From Pardosa pseudoannulata (Eukaryota; Arthropoda; Arachnida; Araneae; Lycosidae): 64,000 nt of DNA. The first letter of the stretch is position 1; each line of letters starts with the position of its first letter. The position numbers and the translations under genes were made by a program. The notes under the pieces were generated by a model. That model was given only the letters and a program-made list of their open reading frames with translations. It did not search any database and was not told where the DNA came from. Positions 24,241 to 36,242 of the stretch are shown here, piece after piece. Where the stretch lies: positions 117,083,286 to 117,147,285 of the forward strand of contig CM063508.1 of the NCBI GenBank assembly GCA_032207245.1, in the 5' to 3' direction.

Positions 24241-24985
24241 TCGTTAAAGAAGATGAAACGTAAAGCATTAAACAAGCGTCAAATTATGTGGGAGAAAATA
24301 GAGGGCAAGCACCGAATAAAAGCTATATTGTTTGAAGAGGCAGATTTTGTGGTGTATCCCTTAGAGACTGGCTGAACGAGTCCGTGGAGAAGAAAGAACT
24401 GAGGTGTTATTTTTCTTCATTATGGTTAAATTGTTAATATTTTGAAGGGAAATTGCGGGAAGAATAAATAAGCGTCAAATTTTCTATATTGTATTACATA
24501 TTTGAAGAACATTTATTTTCATAGGATATTTATATTTTATCTTTTATTGAATTTAGCTTAAGAAAATATTAAGTGAGCGTCAAATTATGTGGGGGATAAT
24601 AAAAGCCAAGCACCGAATAAGAGTATATTGTTTGAAGAAACATATTTTGTAGTATGTCTCTTAGAGAGTGGTCAGGGGAGGCTGCGGAGAAGAAAGAACT
24701 GTGTTCTTTTCTTCACTCTGATAAAATCATTAATATTTTAGATAAAATGACGGGAAGAATAAATTAGATTCAACTATTCTCTGTTAACTATTTTGACCTC
24801 TATATTTGAAGAGCATTCCTTTTCACAGATTATTTATATTTTATTTTTAGTTGAATTTTGCTTAAGAAAATAAAAATAAAACATTAAAGTAATCATTAAA
24901 ATATCTGAAAGAATATAATGGCAAAGCACCGAATAAGACATATTGTTTAAACATGCAAATTTTGTGGTACTTCTCTAAAAGGTTG

Positions 24986-25128
24986 GGTAAGGGACGCAAC
25001 GGGGGGGAGGGATTTAAACACACCCTTAAGCTCAGACAAAATGGCAAAAATAAAAATTTTAGGAGAAATTATGCAGGCTATTATTTTTTAGAATTATGAC
25101 CCCCCCCCCATTGAAAAGTTTTGCGTAC
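24986..25128 (-). mobile_element. hAT-type MITE, copy inside the 322-bp satellite
   Basis: This is the reverse complement of most of 45094-45265: shared 'ctcagacaaaatggcaaaaataaaaatttta', 'gcaggctattattttttag' and terminal 'gcgtacgctactg'. It interrupts a satellite monomer at 'ttggctaagggaatcc'. GGGTAAGG on the left and GGCTAAGA on the right are consistent with a decayed 8-bp target duplication. About 145 bp. Confidence 0.8.
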
Positions 25129-26003
25129 GCTACTGGCTAAGAGAATCTGTGGAGAAGAGAGAAGTGTAGTGTACTTTTTTCATTCGGTGATGACATTGTT
25201 AATCTTATTTCAGGGAGAATGGTGAGAACAATAAATTAGATTCAACCATACTCTGTTAACTATTTTGACCTCCATATTTGAAGAGCACTCATTTTCACAG
25301 ATGATTTATATTTTATTTTTCATTGAAATTTGAATAAGAAAATAAAAATAAAACATTAAGTAAGCATTAAATATCTGGGGGAATATAATGTCAAAGCACC
25401 GAATAAGAGCTGTATTGTTTAAACATGCAGATTTTGTGGTATTTCTGTTAAAGATTGGCTAAGGGAATCCGTGGAGAAGAAAGAACTGTGGTGTACTTTT
25501 TTCATTCGGTTATTAAATTGTTAATCTTATTTCAAGGAGAATGGTGAGAACAATAAATTAGATTCAACCATACTCTGTTAACTACTTTGACCTCCATATT
25601 TGAAGAGCATTCATTCTCACAGATTATTTATATTTTATTTTTAGTTGAATTTTTGCTTAAAAAATAAAAATAAAACATTAAGTAAGCATCAAAATATCTA
25701 GGGAATATAATAGGAAAACTCCGAATAAGAGCTGTATTGTTTAAACATGCGGATTTTGTGGTATTTCTCTTAAAGATTGGCTAAGGAAGTTTGTGGATAA
25801 GAGAAAACTGTGGTGTACTTTTTTCATTCGGTGATGACATTGTTAATCTTATTTTAGGGGGAATGGCTTGAACAATAAATTAGATTCACATATTCTCTGT
25901 TAACTATTTTGTCCTCCATATTTAAAGAGCATTCATTTTCACAGATTATTTATATTTTATTTTTCCTTGAAATTTGCCTAAGAAAATAAAAACTGAACAT
26001 TAA

Positions 26004-26242
26004 CACTAAATTGTCCAAGCAAATTATTTTGACTGCCTTTAAATTTCAACTAGAAAAACAATTATGTATATAAGGACATAATTTCTTAGAATTTTGTGAC
26101 TTTTGGTACAACATATGAATGCCTTTATTAATATGTTGTAAAAAAAGTCTCAAAATTTTAAGAATTGTGTCGTTATATACAAAATTGCTTTTCTAATTGA
26201 AATTAAAAAGCAGTCAAAATGACTTCTTTGGGCAATCTAGTG
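26004..26242. mobile_element. TTAA MITE family C, copy 1 in satellite
   Basis: A 239-bp element with ends CACTAAATTG...CAATCTAGTG flanked by TTAA (26000-26003 and 26243-26246). Nearly the whole length is self-complementary: the left arm 'ttgactgcctttaaatttcaactag' pairs with 'ctaattgaaattaaaaagcagtcaa' on the right, so it would fold into one long hairpin. No coding. Piggybac-like by target and ends. Confidence 0.85.
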
Positions 26243-27549
26243 TTAAGTAAGCATCAAAATATCTGTGGGAAAATAATGGAAAAGTCCTGAATAAGAGCTG
26301 TATTGTTTAAACATGCAGATTTTGTGGTATTTCTCTTAAAGATTGGCTAAGGGAATCCGTGGAGAAGAAAGAACTGTGGTGTACTTTTTTCATTCGGTTA
26401 TTAAATTGTTAATCTTATTTCAAGGAGAATGGTGAGAACAAGAAATTAGATTCAACCATACTCTGTTAACTACTTTGACCTCCATATTTGAAGAGCATTC
26501 ATTTTTACAGATTATTTATATTTTATTTTTCGTTGAATTTTTATTAAGAAAATAAAAATAAAACATTAAGTAATCATCAAAATACCTGGGGAATATAATG
26601 GTAAGCATCGAATAAGAGCTGTATTGTTTAAACGTGCAGATTTTGTGGTATTTCTTTTAAAGAAAGATTGGCTAAGGGAGTCCATGGAGAAGAGAGAACT
26701 GTAGTGTACTTTTTTCATTCGGTGATTAAATTGTTAATCTTATTTTAGGTGGAATGGCGTGAACAATAAATTAGATTCACATATTCTCTATTAACTACTT
26801 TGACCTCCATATTTGAAGAGCATTCATTTTTACAGATTATTTATATTTTATTTTTCGTTGAATTTTTATTAAGAAAATAAAAATAAAATATCAAGTAAGC
26901 ATCAAAATATCTAGAGTAATATAATGAGAAAACATCGAATAAGAGCTGTATTGTTTAAACATGCAGATTTTGTGGTATTTCTCTTAAAGAAAGATTGGCT
27001 AAGGGAGTCCGTAAAGGAGAAAGAACTGTGGTGTACTTTTTTCATTCGATGATTAAATTGTTAATCTTATTTTACGGGGAATGGCGTTAACAATAAATTA
27101 GATTCACACATTTTCTGTTAACTATTTTGTACTCCATATTTGAAGAGCATTCATTTTTACAGATTATTTATATTTTATTTTTCGTTGAATTTTTATTAAG
27201 AAAATAAAAATAAAACATTAAGTAATCATCAAAATACCTGGGGAATATAATTGGAAAGTACCGAATAAGAGCTGTAGCTGTATTGTTTAAACATGCATAT
27301 TTTGTGGTATTTCTCTTAAAGATTGGCTAAGAGAATCCGTGGAGAAGAAAGAAGTGTGGTGTACTTTTTTCATTCGATGATTAAATTGTTAATCTTATTT
27401 TACGGGGAATGGCGTTAACAATAAATTAGATTCACACATTTTCTGTTAACTATTTTGTACTCCATATTTGAAGGTCTTTCATTTTCACTGATTATTTATA
27501 TTTTATTTTTCATTGAAACTTTCTTAAGAAAATAAAAACTGAACATTAA

Positions 27550-27788
27550 CACTAAATTGGCCAAGCAAATTATTTTGACTGCCTTTAAATTTCAACTAGA
27601 AAAACAATTATGTATATAAGGACATAATTTCTTAGAATTTTGTGACTTTTGGTACAACATATGAATGCCTTTATTAATATGTTGTAAAAAAAGTCTCAAA
27701 ATTTTAAGAATTGTGTCGTTATATACAAAATTGCTTTTCTAATTGAAATTAAAAAGCAGTCAAAATGACTTCTTTGGGCAATCTAGTG
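27550..27788. mobile_element. TTAA MITE family C, copy 2 in satellite
   Basis: Same length (239 bp) and almost identical to 26004-26242, differing by a base or so. It lies at the same position of the monomer, with TTAA on both sides (27546-27549, 27789-27792). Flanking monomer variants, such as 'gtgggaaaataatggaaaag' downstream, are also shared, so this copy arose by duplication of a block of monomers 1546 bp long rather than by a second insertion. Confidence 0.9.
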
Positions 27789-29240
27789 TTAAGTAAGCAT
27801 CAAAATATCTGTGGGAAAATAATGGAAAAGTCCTGAATAAGAGCTGTATTGTTTAAACATGCGGATTTTGTGGTATTTCTCTTAAAGATTGGCTAAGGAA
27901 GTTTGTGGAGAAGAAACAACTGTGGTGTACTTTTTTCATCCGGTTATTAAATTGTTAATCTTATTTTAGGGGGAATGGCGTGAACAATAAAGTAGATTCA
28001 CATATTCTGTGTTAACTATTTTGTCCTCCCTATTTGAAGAGCATTCATTTTCACAGGTTATTTATATTTTATTTTTAGTTGAATTTTGTGTAAGAAAAAA
28101 AATAAAACATTAAGTAAGCATCAAAATATCTGGGGGAATATAATGTGAAAGCATCGAATATGAGCTATATTGTTTAAACATGCAGATTTTGTGGTACTTC
28201 TCTTAAAGATTGGCTAAGGAAGTCCGTGAAGAAGAAAGGACTGTGGAGTACTGTTTTCATTTGGTGATTAAATTGTTAATCTTATTTTAGGAGGAATGGC
28301 GTGAACAATAAAGTAGATTAATATATTCTCTGTTAACTATTTGAACTCCATATTTGAAGAACATTCATTTTCCCAGATTATTTATATGTTATTTTTAGTT
28401 GAATTTTTCTTAAGAAAATAAAAATAAAACATAAAGTAATCATCAAAATATCTGGAGTAATATAATGGGAAAGCACTGAATAAGAGCTCTATTTTTTAGA
28501 CGTACAGATTTTCTGGTATTTCTTTTAAAGAAAGATTGGCTAAGCGATTCCGTGGAGAAGAGAGAACTGGTGTACTTTTTTCATTCGGTGATCACATTGT
28601 TAATCTTATTTTAGGGGGAATGGCGTGAACAATAAATTAGATTCACATATTCTTTGTTAACTATTTTGACCTCCCTATTTGAAGAGTATTCGTTTTCACA
28701 GATTATTTATATTTTATTTTTCGTTGAATTTTGCGTAAGAAAATAAAAATAAAATAAAGTAAGCATCAAAATATTTGTGGGAATATAATAGTAAACACCG
28801 AATAAGAGCTGTATTGTTTAAACATGAAGATTTTGTGGCACTTCTGTTAAAGATTGGCTAAGGGAGTCAGTGGAGAAGAAAGAACTGTAGTGTACTTTTT
28901 TCATTCGGTGATTAAATTTTAATCGTATTTTAGGTGGAATAGCGTGAACAATAAAATATATTCACATATTCTCTATTAACTATTTTGTCTTCCATATTTG
29001 AATTACATTTATTTTCACATATTATTTATATCCCACCTTTCGTTGAGTTTTTCTTAAGAAATGAAAACTGAAACGTTAAGTAAGCCTCAAATTATGTAGA
29101 GGAAAATATAGGGGAAGCGTCGAATAAGGGTTTATTGTTTGAAGAGGCAGGTTATGAGGTTACTGTCTCTGACAGACTGGCTGAGCGAGTCTGCGTAGAC
29201 GAAAGAATGGAGTATTATTTTCTTCACTCCTCTAAGCTGT

Positions 29241-29756
29241 AACAATTTTTAGCTTACATATCAATTGCCACTGCATCCACTAATACAGATAGTTCTACTG
29301 TTTTAAAAACATACATATATTATATAAGGTAATCTTTTTTTTTAAAAATATTACAGCTTGTCATTATTAGTGATGAGTTTTAAAGATGGCAGGATGCTAT
29401 TTGTATTGTTAATAAAAAAGAATACATTTGCGACACCAGATTTATTTGCTATCGCATATAAATACAGGACTGTAAAAGGAGGTTTTATAACACATATACC
29501 TGTGTGTCAGGATTTCAGTCGATGTACCGGCTGAAGCAGTAATTCATGTGATGGCTCGATAAATCATAAAATATATTGATCCAAAGGATACAATTATAAA
29601 TAATAGCAGATATTCGATTCAGTTAACGATATTGTTTATAATATTGCCATCTACTTTCTCTAAAAAGGAAAGGTTGTTTGGAGAAAACATAAAAATTCTG
29701 TAGTCTTTTATATAAATATCACTGAAAAGGAAATCTAGGCATTAATGGGTTAAATT
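29241..29756. other. Unannotated AT-rich sequence
   Basis: No gene or recognised repeat is visible between the satellite and the next SINE. Confidence 0.5.
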
Positions 29757-29868
29757 TGTTCGGTTTGGCTTGGATCGCTACGGTCTACTGATTTACGACA
29801 CGAGGGCTAAGGTGACCGGGACTTATTCCTTAAAGCCGTTTCCTAATGGCTATGAACATCCATGCCAG
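29757..29868 (-). repeat. SINE-1, head-truncated
   Basis: On the minus strand it begins at TGGCATGGATGTTCATAGCC and runs through 'GGCTTTAAGGAATAAGTCCCGG', 'TTAGCCCTCGTGTCG' and the CCAAACC-type tail. The tRNA-like head is absent, so it is a 5'-truncated copy. Confidence 0.85.
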
Positions 29869-30583
29869 CAATTTCTTTCGTTGTTTCACAGTATTATGCT
29901 CTCTATAACTAGGGAAAATATTTTAAGTTTTAAAAAAGTTTACCATATTTATGACAAAGCTATTAATTGCTGAATATCAAGTTGTTAACAACTATTTTGA
30001 AATTTTAAATCGAAGATGTACGGCAAAAGATAAATATTAAGGAAACAAAATGATTTATTCTATTGCTATTTCTCCCTTTAATGTATTGCTAAAACTTAAT
30101 TTGGTTAGACTTTTTCGGAATTTTTTAAAAAATATTTTGTCTAATTATATTATCTTGAAGTCCCTTGTTCCCTTAATTGCGTTTGTTCCGTTGGCTTCTC
30201 CACGTTTTGTTATTAAATATTATTAAGATCTGCAACTTTTCCGGTCTTTTCTGAGACATGACCGCGATTCTCTCGAGGGATAGCTATCGACTGCGTTTAA
30301 AGCTCTAAGAGGATTAGAGCGTTTCCTCTGTGAAGTGAAGACACGTTGCATTTAAGCACCGATTTCCTGCATTTTATTCGTTAACCGAGTCTGTCATTCT
30401 CTTCCCTTGTCACGCGTCCACTCCGTGCTTTACATCAGGGGAAGATAAACGATTTGGCCTCACTTATTTGGCTTCATTCCTTCCTTAACGCGCGATATCA
30501 AGAGATTCACTCGACTCTTTCTCTCGCCGAAACGCAAGCACACGACTGCGCTTTTTGTGAAGGAAAAGAAACCACGTAAGGCA
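29869..30583. other. Unannotated, with a moderate-GC stretch
   Basis: 29869-30230 is AT-rich and featureless. 30240-30590 has clearly higher GC and several CpG-containing words (acgcgcgatatc, gtcacgcgtcc) but no sustained frame. It could be an untranslated exon or regulatory DNA next to the 180-bp array; undecided. Confidence 0.35.
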
Positions 30584-31860
30584 AACATACTGTGGATTTC
30601 ATAATAAATTGTGAGTTTCAATGGCAGTTTTTATTTGCTGGCATTCAATAATTCGTTATTTACTTCGGTACCTTGTTTCATAAGTACCGTATGAAAAAAT
30701 TGTTATTGAATCCTAATCTATTATAACTACTCATTCGTGAGACACACAAACGTACAGTTAGTCCGTGGATACCGTGGATTTCTCAACAAATTGTGAGTCT
30801 CAATGGCAGTTGTAATTTGCTAGCATTCAATAATTCATCATTTACTTCGGAACCTTGTTTCATAACTACCGTATGAAAAAATTGTTTCTGAATCCTAATC
30901 TATTACAGCTGCTCACTCGAGAGACACGCATACATTCAGTTAGTCCCGTGGATTTCTCAATAGATTGTGAATCTCAATAGCAACTTTAATTTTCTGGCAT
31001 TTAATAATTCATTATTTACTTCGGTACCTCCTTTCATAACGACCGTATGAGAAAAGTTGTTACTGAATCCTAATCTATTATAGCTACTCACTCTTGAAAC
31101 ACACATACATACAATTAGTCCCGTGGATACCGTGGATTATTCAACAAATTGTGAGTCTCAATGGCAGTTTTAATTTGCTGGAATTCAATAATTCGTTATT
31201 TACTTCGGTACCTTGTTTCATAACTTCCGTATGAAAAAAATTGTTGCTGAATCCTAATCTATTATAGCTACTCACTCGTGAGACATACATACATGCAGTT
31301 AGTCCCGTGGATGCCGTGGATTTATTAACCAATTGTGAGTCTCAATTGCAGTTTTAATTTGTTGGTATTCAATTGTTCGTTATTTACTTCGGTACCTTGT
31401 TTCATAAGGATGGTATGAATAAATTGTTACTGAATCCTTATCTATTATATCTGCTCACTCGGGAAACACATAAACATACAGTTAGTCCCGTGGATACTGT
31501 GGATTTGTCAATAGATTGTGAGTCTCAATGTTAGTTTTAATTTGCTGGCATTCAATAATTCGTTATTTACTTCGGTACCTTGTTTCATAACTACCGTATG
31601 AAAAAATTGTTACTGAATCCTAATCTATTATAGCTACTTACTCGTGAGACATGCATACATACAGTTAGTTCCGTGGATTTATCTCAATAAATTGTGAGTC
31701 TCAATAACAGTTTTAATTTGCTGGCATTCAATAATTCGTTATTTACTTCGGTACCTTGTTTCATAATGACTGTATGAAAAAATTGCTACTGAATCCTAAT
31801 CTATTATAGCTACTTACTCGTGAGACACGCATATATACAGTTAGTCCCTTGGATTTCTCT
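30584..31860. repeat. About 180-bp satellite, seven copies
   Basis: 'gtgagtctcaatggcagtttt' or a close variant starts near 30610, 30793, 30967, 31151, 31335, 31518 and 31695 (steps 174-184). All contain 'gttatttacttcggtacc', 'gtatgaaaaaattgtta' and 'gaatcctaatctatta'. The last copy is cut by a SINE-1 head at 31861. Identity between copies is high, so the array is fairly young. Confidence 0.97.
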
Positions 31861-31915
31861 TGCCGAACGATGGCCGATTGGTTAGGGTGCTAGCCTTCGG
31901 TACCGGAGTTTAAAT
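31861..31915 (+). repeat. SINE-1 head only (3'-truncated)
   Basis: GCCGAACGATGGCCGATTGG, TTAGGGTGCTAGCCTTCGG and TACCGGAGTT match the tRNA-like head of the family, with an A-box-like TGGCCGATTGG. The B box and tail are missing; the copy stops inside the variable region. Confidence 0.8.
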
Positions 31916-33041
31916 GAGTATTTTAACACTAGAGACTAGGTCGGAATTAATCTTTAACTGCTGTCATAGATAACTGCTGTCATCTTTTTCATTGATTTCA
32001 TTATCAACCATTTACGCCACTGTATGTCATAATTGGTCTGCTCCTTTCACTGTAAGATTATGGTCACCAAATTACCAGCTAGTTTAAAATTCACTGAAAT
32101 AAACAACTAAGGATAGTTTTATCACAAAATACGTCCAATGTAATTAAAGATTAAAATTATAAGTCAATCGATGTGTCTTGAAAAAATGACACTTGTTTAT
32201 TTCCAGCTTCTGAAGATCGATAAGAAAAAATGTTGTTTGCTTAAGTGGAAACATTTTAACGTATTACTTTCGGAGAAGCATTTTTTTTCCATACTGGTTT
32301 TTCTCTGTCTTGGTTAAATAGCTTTTCTTGATAAAAAAAATATTTCATTAACTATTAAATAATTAGTTTTGTTCGTTTAAATTTGTTAAGTGTATCATCA
32401 GCAAAAACTGAATTTTTTTTAGACAAAGCTTAACCTCTAAGCAAACTGATTCGAGAGATTTATAGGTAAGTAGATAGAATTCTAATTACGATTGGTTCAC
32501 ACAACAAGAACGCTATTTTGTTTCGTTTTTGGCACCAGATTCCAATTTATTAGACCATTATCTACTGCTATAAACGGTTTTAAAACGACAACAAACATTT
32601 ATACCAATGGTTATATTCGAGCCTACATATTCTGATTTATAACTCCAGTGCCTTATCTTATGGTCGTTATCTAAGATTCAATTATGATACTTCAAGTTAA
32701 TAAATCTTAAAGCGTTGTCTACCAGGGTATGTAAATGCCTTTTAACCCTCTCTACAGGGAATTTTTAAACCTCAGTCTTTGAACGCGCTTTGGTTCAGGA
32801 AAAATTCCGTAATTTATTTCTAAATTATAAACGATTCCTCTCTTAATTATAAATCATAATACGTGCTTTCATAGTAAATAAAAACACTGAAAAATTACTA
32901 CCAAATATGTATATAATTTTATATAAATATTTAGATTTACACCTCTTAATTTGAAAATTTTCGCCATCTGTCTGAAATGATTGATATGAAAATTCATTCC
33001 TCCAGGACTACCATTTGATTCGTAATTTAACATGCAACGTT
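31916..33041. other. Unannotated AT-rich sequence
   Basis: No gene found. 'TTTTAACCCTCTCTACAGGG' at 32741 resembles the left end of a TTAA element, but no matching right end was seen. Confidence 0.5.
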
Positions 33042-33550
33042 TCAACCCTTTAAAGTTCAAACTTAAAAATTCTTTGACTTCATTTAATTGAACTAGTTTT
33101 CAATGTTATAAATGGAGCTTATAAATGCGAAATTAGTGAAAAAAAATTTACATTCCTTCAGGGGTTGTAGATGTGAGAAGTGTTTTAACTATAAAACCCT
33201 CTCCTTCTACTGCGTGAAAATAATATTTCCCTAAAATTTAAATTATATTGGAAGAATAATGAATAATTATCAATAATATGATGCAATAAATAAATATATA
33301 AACAATTCATAAGTGTAGTTTTTTGTAAGTACTTTAGGATAATAAAAATCGAAAATAGAATTCCTGATTGTTTCAAACAAAGCAAGTTTAAAAGTGTGCA
33401 TTTGAAAAATAAATTGTATACTGCTACCATTTATTGATAGTTTAAAGTGTCAAAACCGTAAAAAATCCAAAAAAGTCATTCATTTGTTTTTAAAAAGAAG
33501 AGAAAAAACAATTTTAACAGCTGGTTTCGCTGCAAAACGCTGTCCTTTAA

Positions 33551-34290
33551 CACGTTCGTTGCCACCGACGCACTGGCGCGTCAGAGCGGCACCTCCTGGT
33601 ATGCCGACGACGCACTAACGCGGCGACGGACTTTGATAAGTTATATGCTCTGTGCTTAGTGTGGCTTTGGAAATTAAACGGCAAGGTTGTTTCGGCACGT
33701 TAGTGAAGCATTATTTTTTAATTTTTTGTGGTTGGTTTTCAAAATTTTTGTTTGCCTTATTTTTTTTTTTACTATATCGTTTATGTGTTATATATACTTT
33801 GCTACATTAATTTAATATTTAGAGTTGATAGTAATTTTGTATTATTATGTTTAATTATTATTTTGTTTCAACATCTAGAAATAGAAGTAATAATTCAACA
33901 ATGCCAATATCTGTATATTGTGCTTATTATTTGTAAATGTTTTCAGTATTGTTTCATAAATGGAATAAATGAATATATATGAACGTATATATGAACGGTA
34001 TTCCGTTTTATTCCTTTTAAACTAATATTTTATGCGATATACCAGTAATTTCTGAGAATATTCATCAGACGCGCTGGAGCGTCAGTGGCACTCACGAAGA
34101 GAGGTTGAGTCTGTGTGCCACTGACGCTCCAGAGCGTCGAAATTAAAACGCTCTCCTAAACAGGAAATAATATGTTTCTCGTTTTTCTGATTTTCGTAGT
34201 AAAATATAACGAACATTTAAACCATTAAAACCCTGTTTTGTAATGCGGCTTCTGAGGATGGTAATATCATTTTTAGTGGCAGCGAATGTG
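33551..34290. mobile_element. TTAA element family B (piggyBac-like), nested
   Basis: The ends CACGTTCGTTGCCAC and (reverse complement of right) CACATTCGCTGCCAC are flanked by TTAA at 33547-33550 and 34291-34294. Near the left end are GACGCACTGGCGCGTC-type GC-rich palindromes. The right part has a long hairpin (34068-34138). The interior has no transposase; an 84-codon frame (33728-33982) is a chance AT-rich frame. Non-autonomous. Confidence 0.85.
34068..34138. repeat. 24-bp hairpin arms within family B element
   Basis: GACGCGCTGGAGCGTCAGTG plus GCAC (34068-34091) is the reverse complement of 34115-34138 with one mismatch, around a 23-nt loop. Each arm itself contains a GACGC...GCGTC palindrome. 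Such GC-rich subterminal repeats are candidates for transposase binding sites. Confidence 0.85.
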
Positions 34291-34339
34291 TTAAAGTGTT
34301 AAAATTGAATAGGTGGTAATAACCAAAATAACTTAGATC

Positions 34340-34790
34340 CATGGAGGCTCTGTCGCTAAAGGCATCGAGTTTATAACCAGAGGATTTGAGGATTAGATCA
34401 CCATGTTCGCTCTGACTGTCAAAGTCTGAGAAGGAGAATGGGAATGATTCGTCCTTGTAATCCCACTAAACACCCAAATTTGCATCCTGTGGAATACTGA
34501 CTATGACATAATAAAGTCCTAATATAAAGGACAAAGTGTAAGAGTCTTGATAACTGTACTCCTACGCTTTTATAAATAATAGTGACGTTTAGCGTAAATC
34601 CGTACATGTATAGGCTTCGACAATCAGCGGGTAAATAGCGGATGGGCACGTAAAATAGATTCAAGGTCGCAATGTCTTCTAATGTCCCTCAAACCATATT
34701 TCTAAGGTGTAAAAGGCCAAACATTGGGGTTTTCTGCTTGGTGTCTGTTAATTAATTCACAAAGACTCCCTTTGAGCTTAAAGTCCTTTT
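34340..34790 (+). repeat. SINE-2 copy, degenerate
   Basis: The head remnant 'ggaggctctgtcgctaaagg' with 'tataaccagaggattt' lies at 34343-34400. The tail 'gggcacgtaaaata', 'atgtcttctaatgtcc', 'ccaaacattggggttttctgcttgg' lies at 34645-34745. The middle 200 bp differs from the other copies and may hold an insertion. Confidence 0.55.
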
Positions 34791-35578
34791 TTCCCTCTAC
34801 CCGCATTCCTAAAAAATACTAAATTAAATTAAAGTTATTTAAATAAATTGCTTATTTCAGTAAAAATTCTCTACACTGTTAGTAGAACTTAAGAAATGGT
34901 CATTTTAAATTGTAATAATGATCATCTGGGCAAAGACTAGCCATTTGTAGGAATAGCCAAAATACATAGTGAGACAATTGTTTCTTCTGGCTTCATCATA
35001 AGCTTTGACCATTCTGGTTCCCTCATATAAATATTACCAGATAAATTAAAATTGTCATCCGTGTTCTTCTTGTTCTTAGCTAAACTGAACCTGAACGTTT
35101 CATTTGGAATCGTATTCTCGTCTATTTAACTTTTTAAGTCTATCCTACCATATCCTGTACTTTTTCATTCTTACACACTTTCTCTTTCTGCATATTTTTT
35201 TGAGAATTTGTTCAAGAATTTTTTGGATCAGAGAACTTAAAAACAATACCATTTTCTCGAGTATCCCCGTAATGTCTCTGCATATCGCGAGTTCTCTGAC
35301 ACTTTGTTCTTTAATAATTGTGAAGAAATGGATTTGGATCTAAACACAGTACTAGAAAACAATATATAAAAAAGATTCAATAAACGTGTCTGCACATAAG
35401 ATCAAACACAAATGAAGCATACTTTCATTTAGTAAGCTATTTTGCCCATTTGTGGCTGCAAGTTTGACCACTGTAAATCAAAAGGCAGCACTCGAAATCT
35501 TCTACAAAAGAAATTAATTAAAAAAATAATTAAAAATTAATTAAAACAGTATAATAAAAATAGTAATTAAAATATTAA
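34791..35578. other. Unannotated AT-rich sequence
   Basis: No gene or recognised repeat. A 79-codon plus frame (35104-35343) is rich in F, L and S and has no motif. Confidence 0.5.
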
Positions 35579-36242
35579 TCCCCTATATAATAATAGCCTA
35601 AGTTATCTTTCCGTATGTCCTTTAATTTATGAAGCGGTTGGACCTGGAATGGATAGAGGCATCCATATTGGATTCTTAATGAGCTAGGGTTAGAAAAATT
35701 GAAAAAGAATAAAGTTACCTTCTCTTAAACTATCGGCCCGATTCTAAAATATATTGGTATAAATATGCTTCATATCACAGCGAAAAATACTGTCGTCTTT
35801 AAAATGTTCGAAACCCACCCCTTGCCCCATTTCGAGCATTTAATGCCATTATATCAAGCTCCATTTAAAGAGCTGGTGATTAAATTTATCAATTTATCAC
35901 ATAATAATTACGTAAAAATAACATTTTTTCTAGATTTATGACGTCATTCATTTAAACATCTCATCATTTCATTTTTTAAATTATTTAAATATCGTCTGCA
36001 TTATTTTCATACGTTTTATCACTGAACTTAGATATTACTTAAATAGTTTTCTTTTATATTTGGCTTAAATAATAGTTAAGTACATATGTGAATATTTTAA
36101 ATTTAAATATCGATTATTTTTTGTTGAAAGACAATTCTCAGCTAAAAAACAGACCATTTTTTTACATCCCTAACAGGGTTCTTTACAATTCTGGAAAATT
36201 AAAAATTTTGCTGATTCAGTCATATGACGAGTTATATGCTAG
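35579..36242 (+). mobile_element. Non-autonomous Helitron, 664 bp
   Basis: The 5' end TCCCCTATATAATAATAGCC follows an A. The 3' end is a hairpin (TCATATGA core in CAGTCATATGACGAG) about 10 bp before CTAG, followed by T. TC start, 3' hairpin, CTRR end and insertion between A and T are the defining Helitron features. The interior contains 'gaagcggttggacctggaatgg' and 'gatatta(c/t)' segments shared with the Helitrons at 50960 and 54718. No Rep or helicase is encoded. Confidence 0.9.

Larger units (their letters stand above)
24290..29220. repeat. Satellite array, about 14 monomers of about 322 bp
   Basis: The anchor 'gcagattttgtggtatttct' or a variant occurs near 24348, 24648, 24958, 25430, 25752, 26317, 26638, 26965, 27296, 27865, 28183, 28505, 28835 and 29150. 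Steps are 300-331 bp, except three enlarged by insertions (472, 565 and 569). Each monomer also contains 'aattgttaatcttatttta', 'tatttgaagagcattcattt', 'tatttatattttattttt' and 'aagtaagcatcaaaatatc'. Edge monomers are more diverged than central ones, as expected for unequal exchange. No coding potential. Confidence 0.97.
33046..34298. mobile_element. TTAA element family A, interrupted by a family B element
   Basis: The left end CCCTTTAAAGTTCA follows TCAA (a mutated TTAA). The interior to 33546 aligns in order with 52873-53908: 'ttacattcctt', 'gagaagtg.tttaact', 'ttggaagaa.aat', then 'ggttt(c/t)gct.c.aaa(a/c)c' and CTGTCC. The right terminus CTGTCC.TTAAAG.G|TTAA is split: CTGTCCTTTAA lies at 33540-33550 and TTAAAGTG|TTAA resumes at 34291. 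The 740-bp family B element thus landed in the TTAA that lies inside the end of this one. Confidence 0.75.

Noticed and set aside
30584..31860. CRISPR-like array of spaced repeats
   Set aside because: Units are about 180 bp and repeated over their full length with no unique spacers, in a eukaryotic context. The 322-bp, 331/189-bp and 145-bp arrays are likewise satellites.
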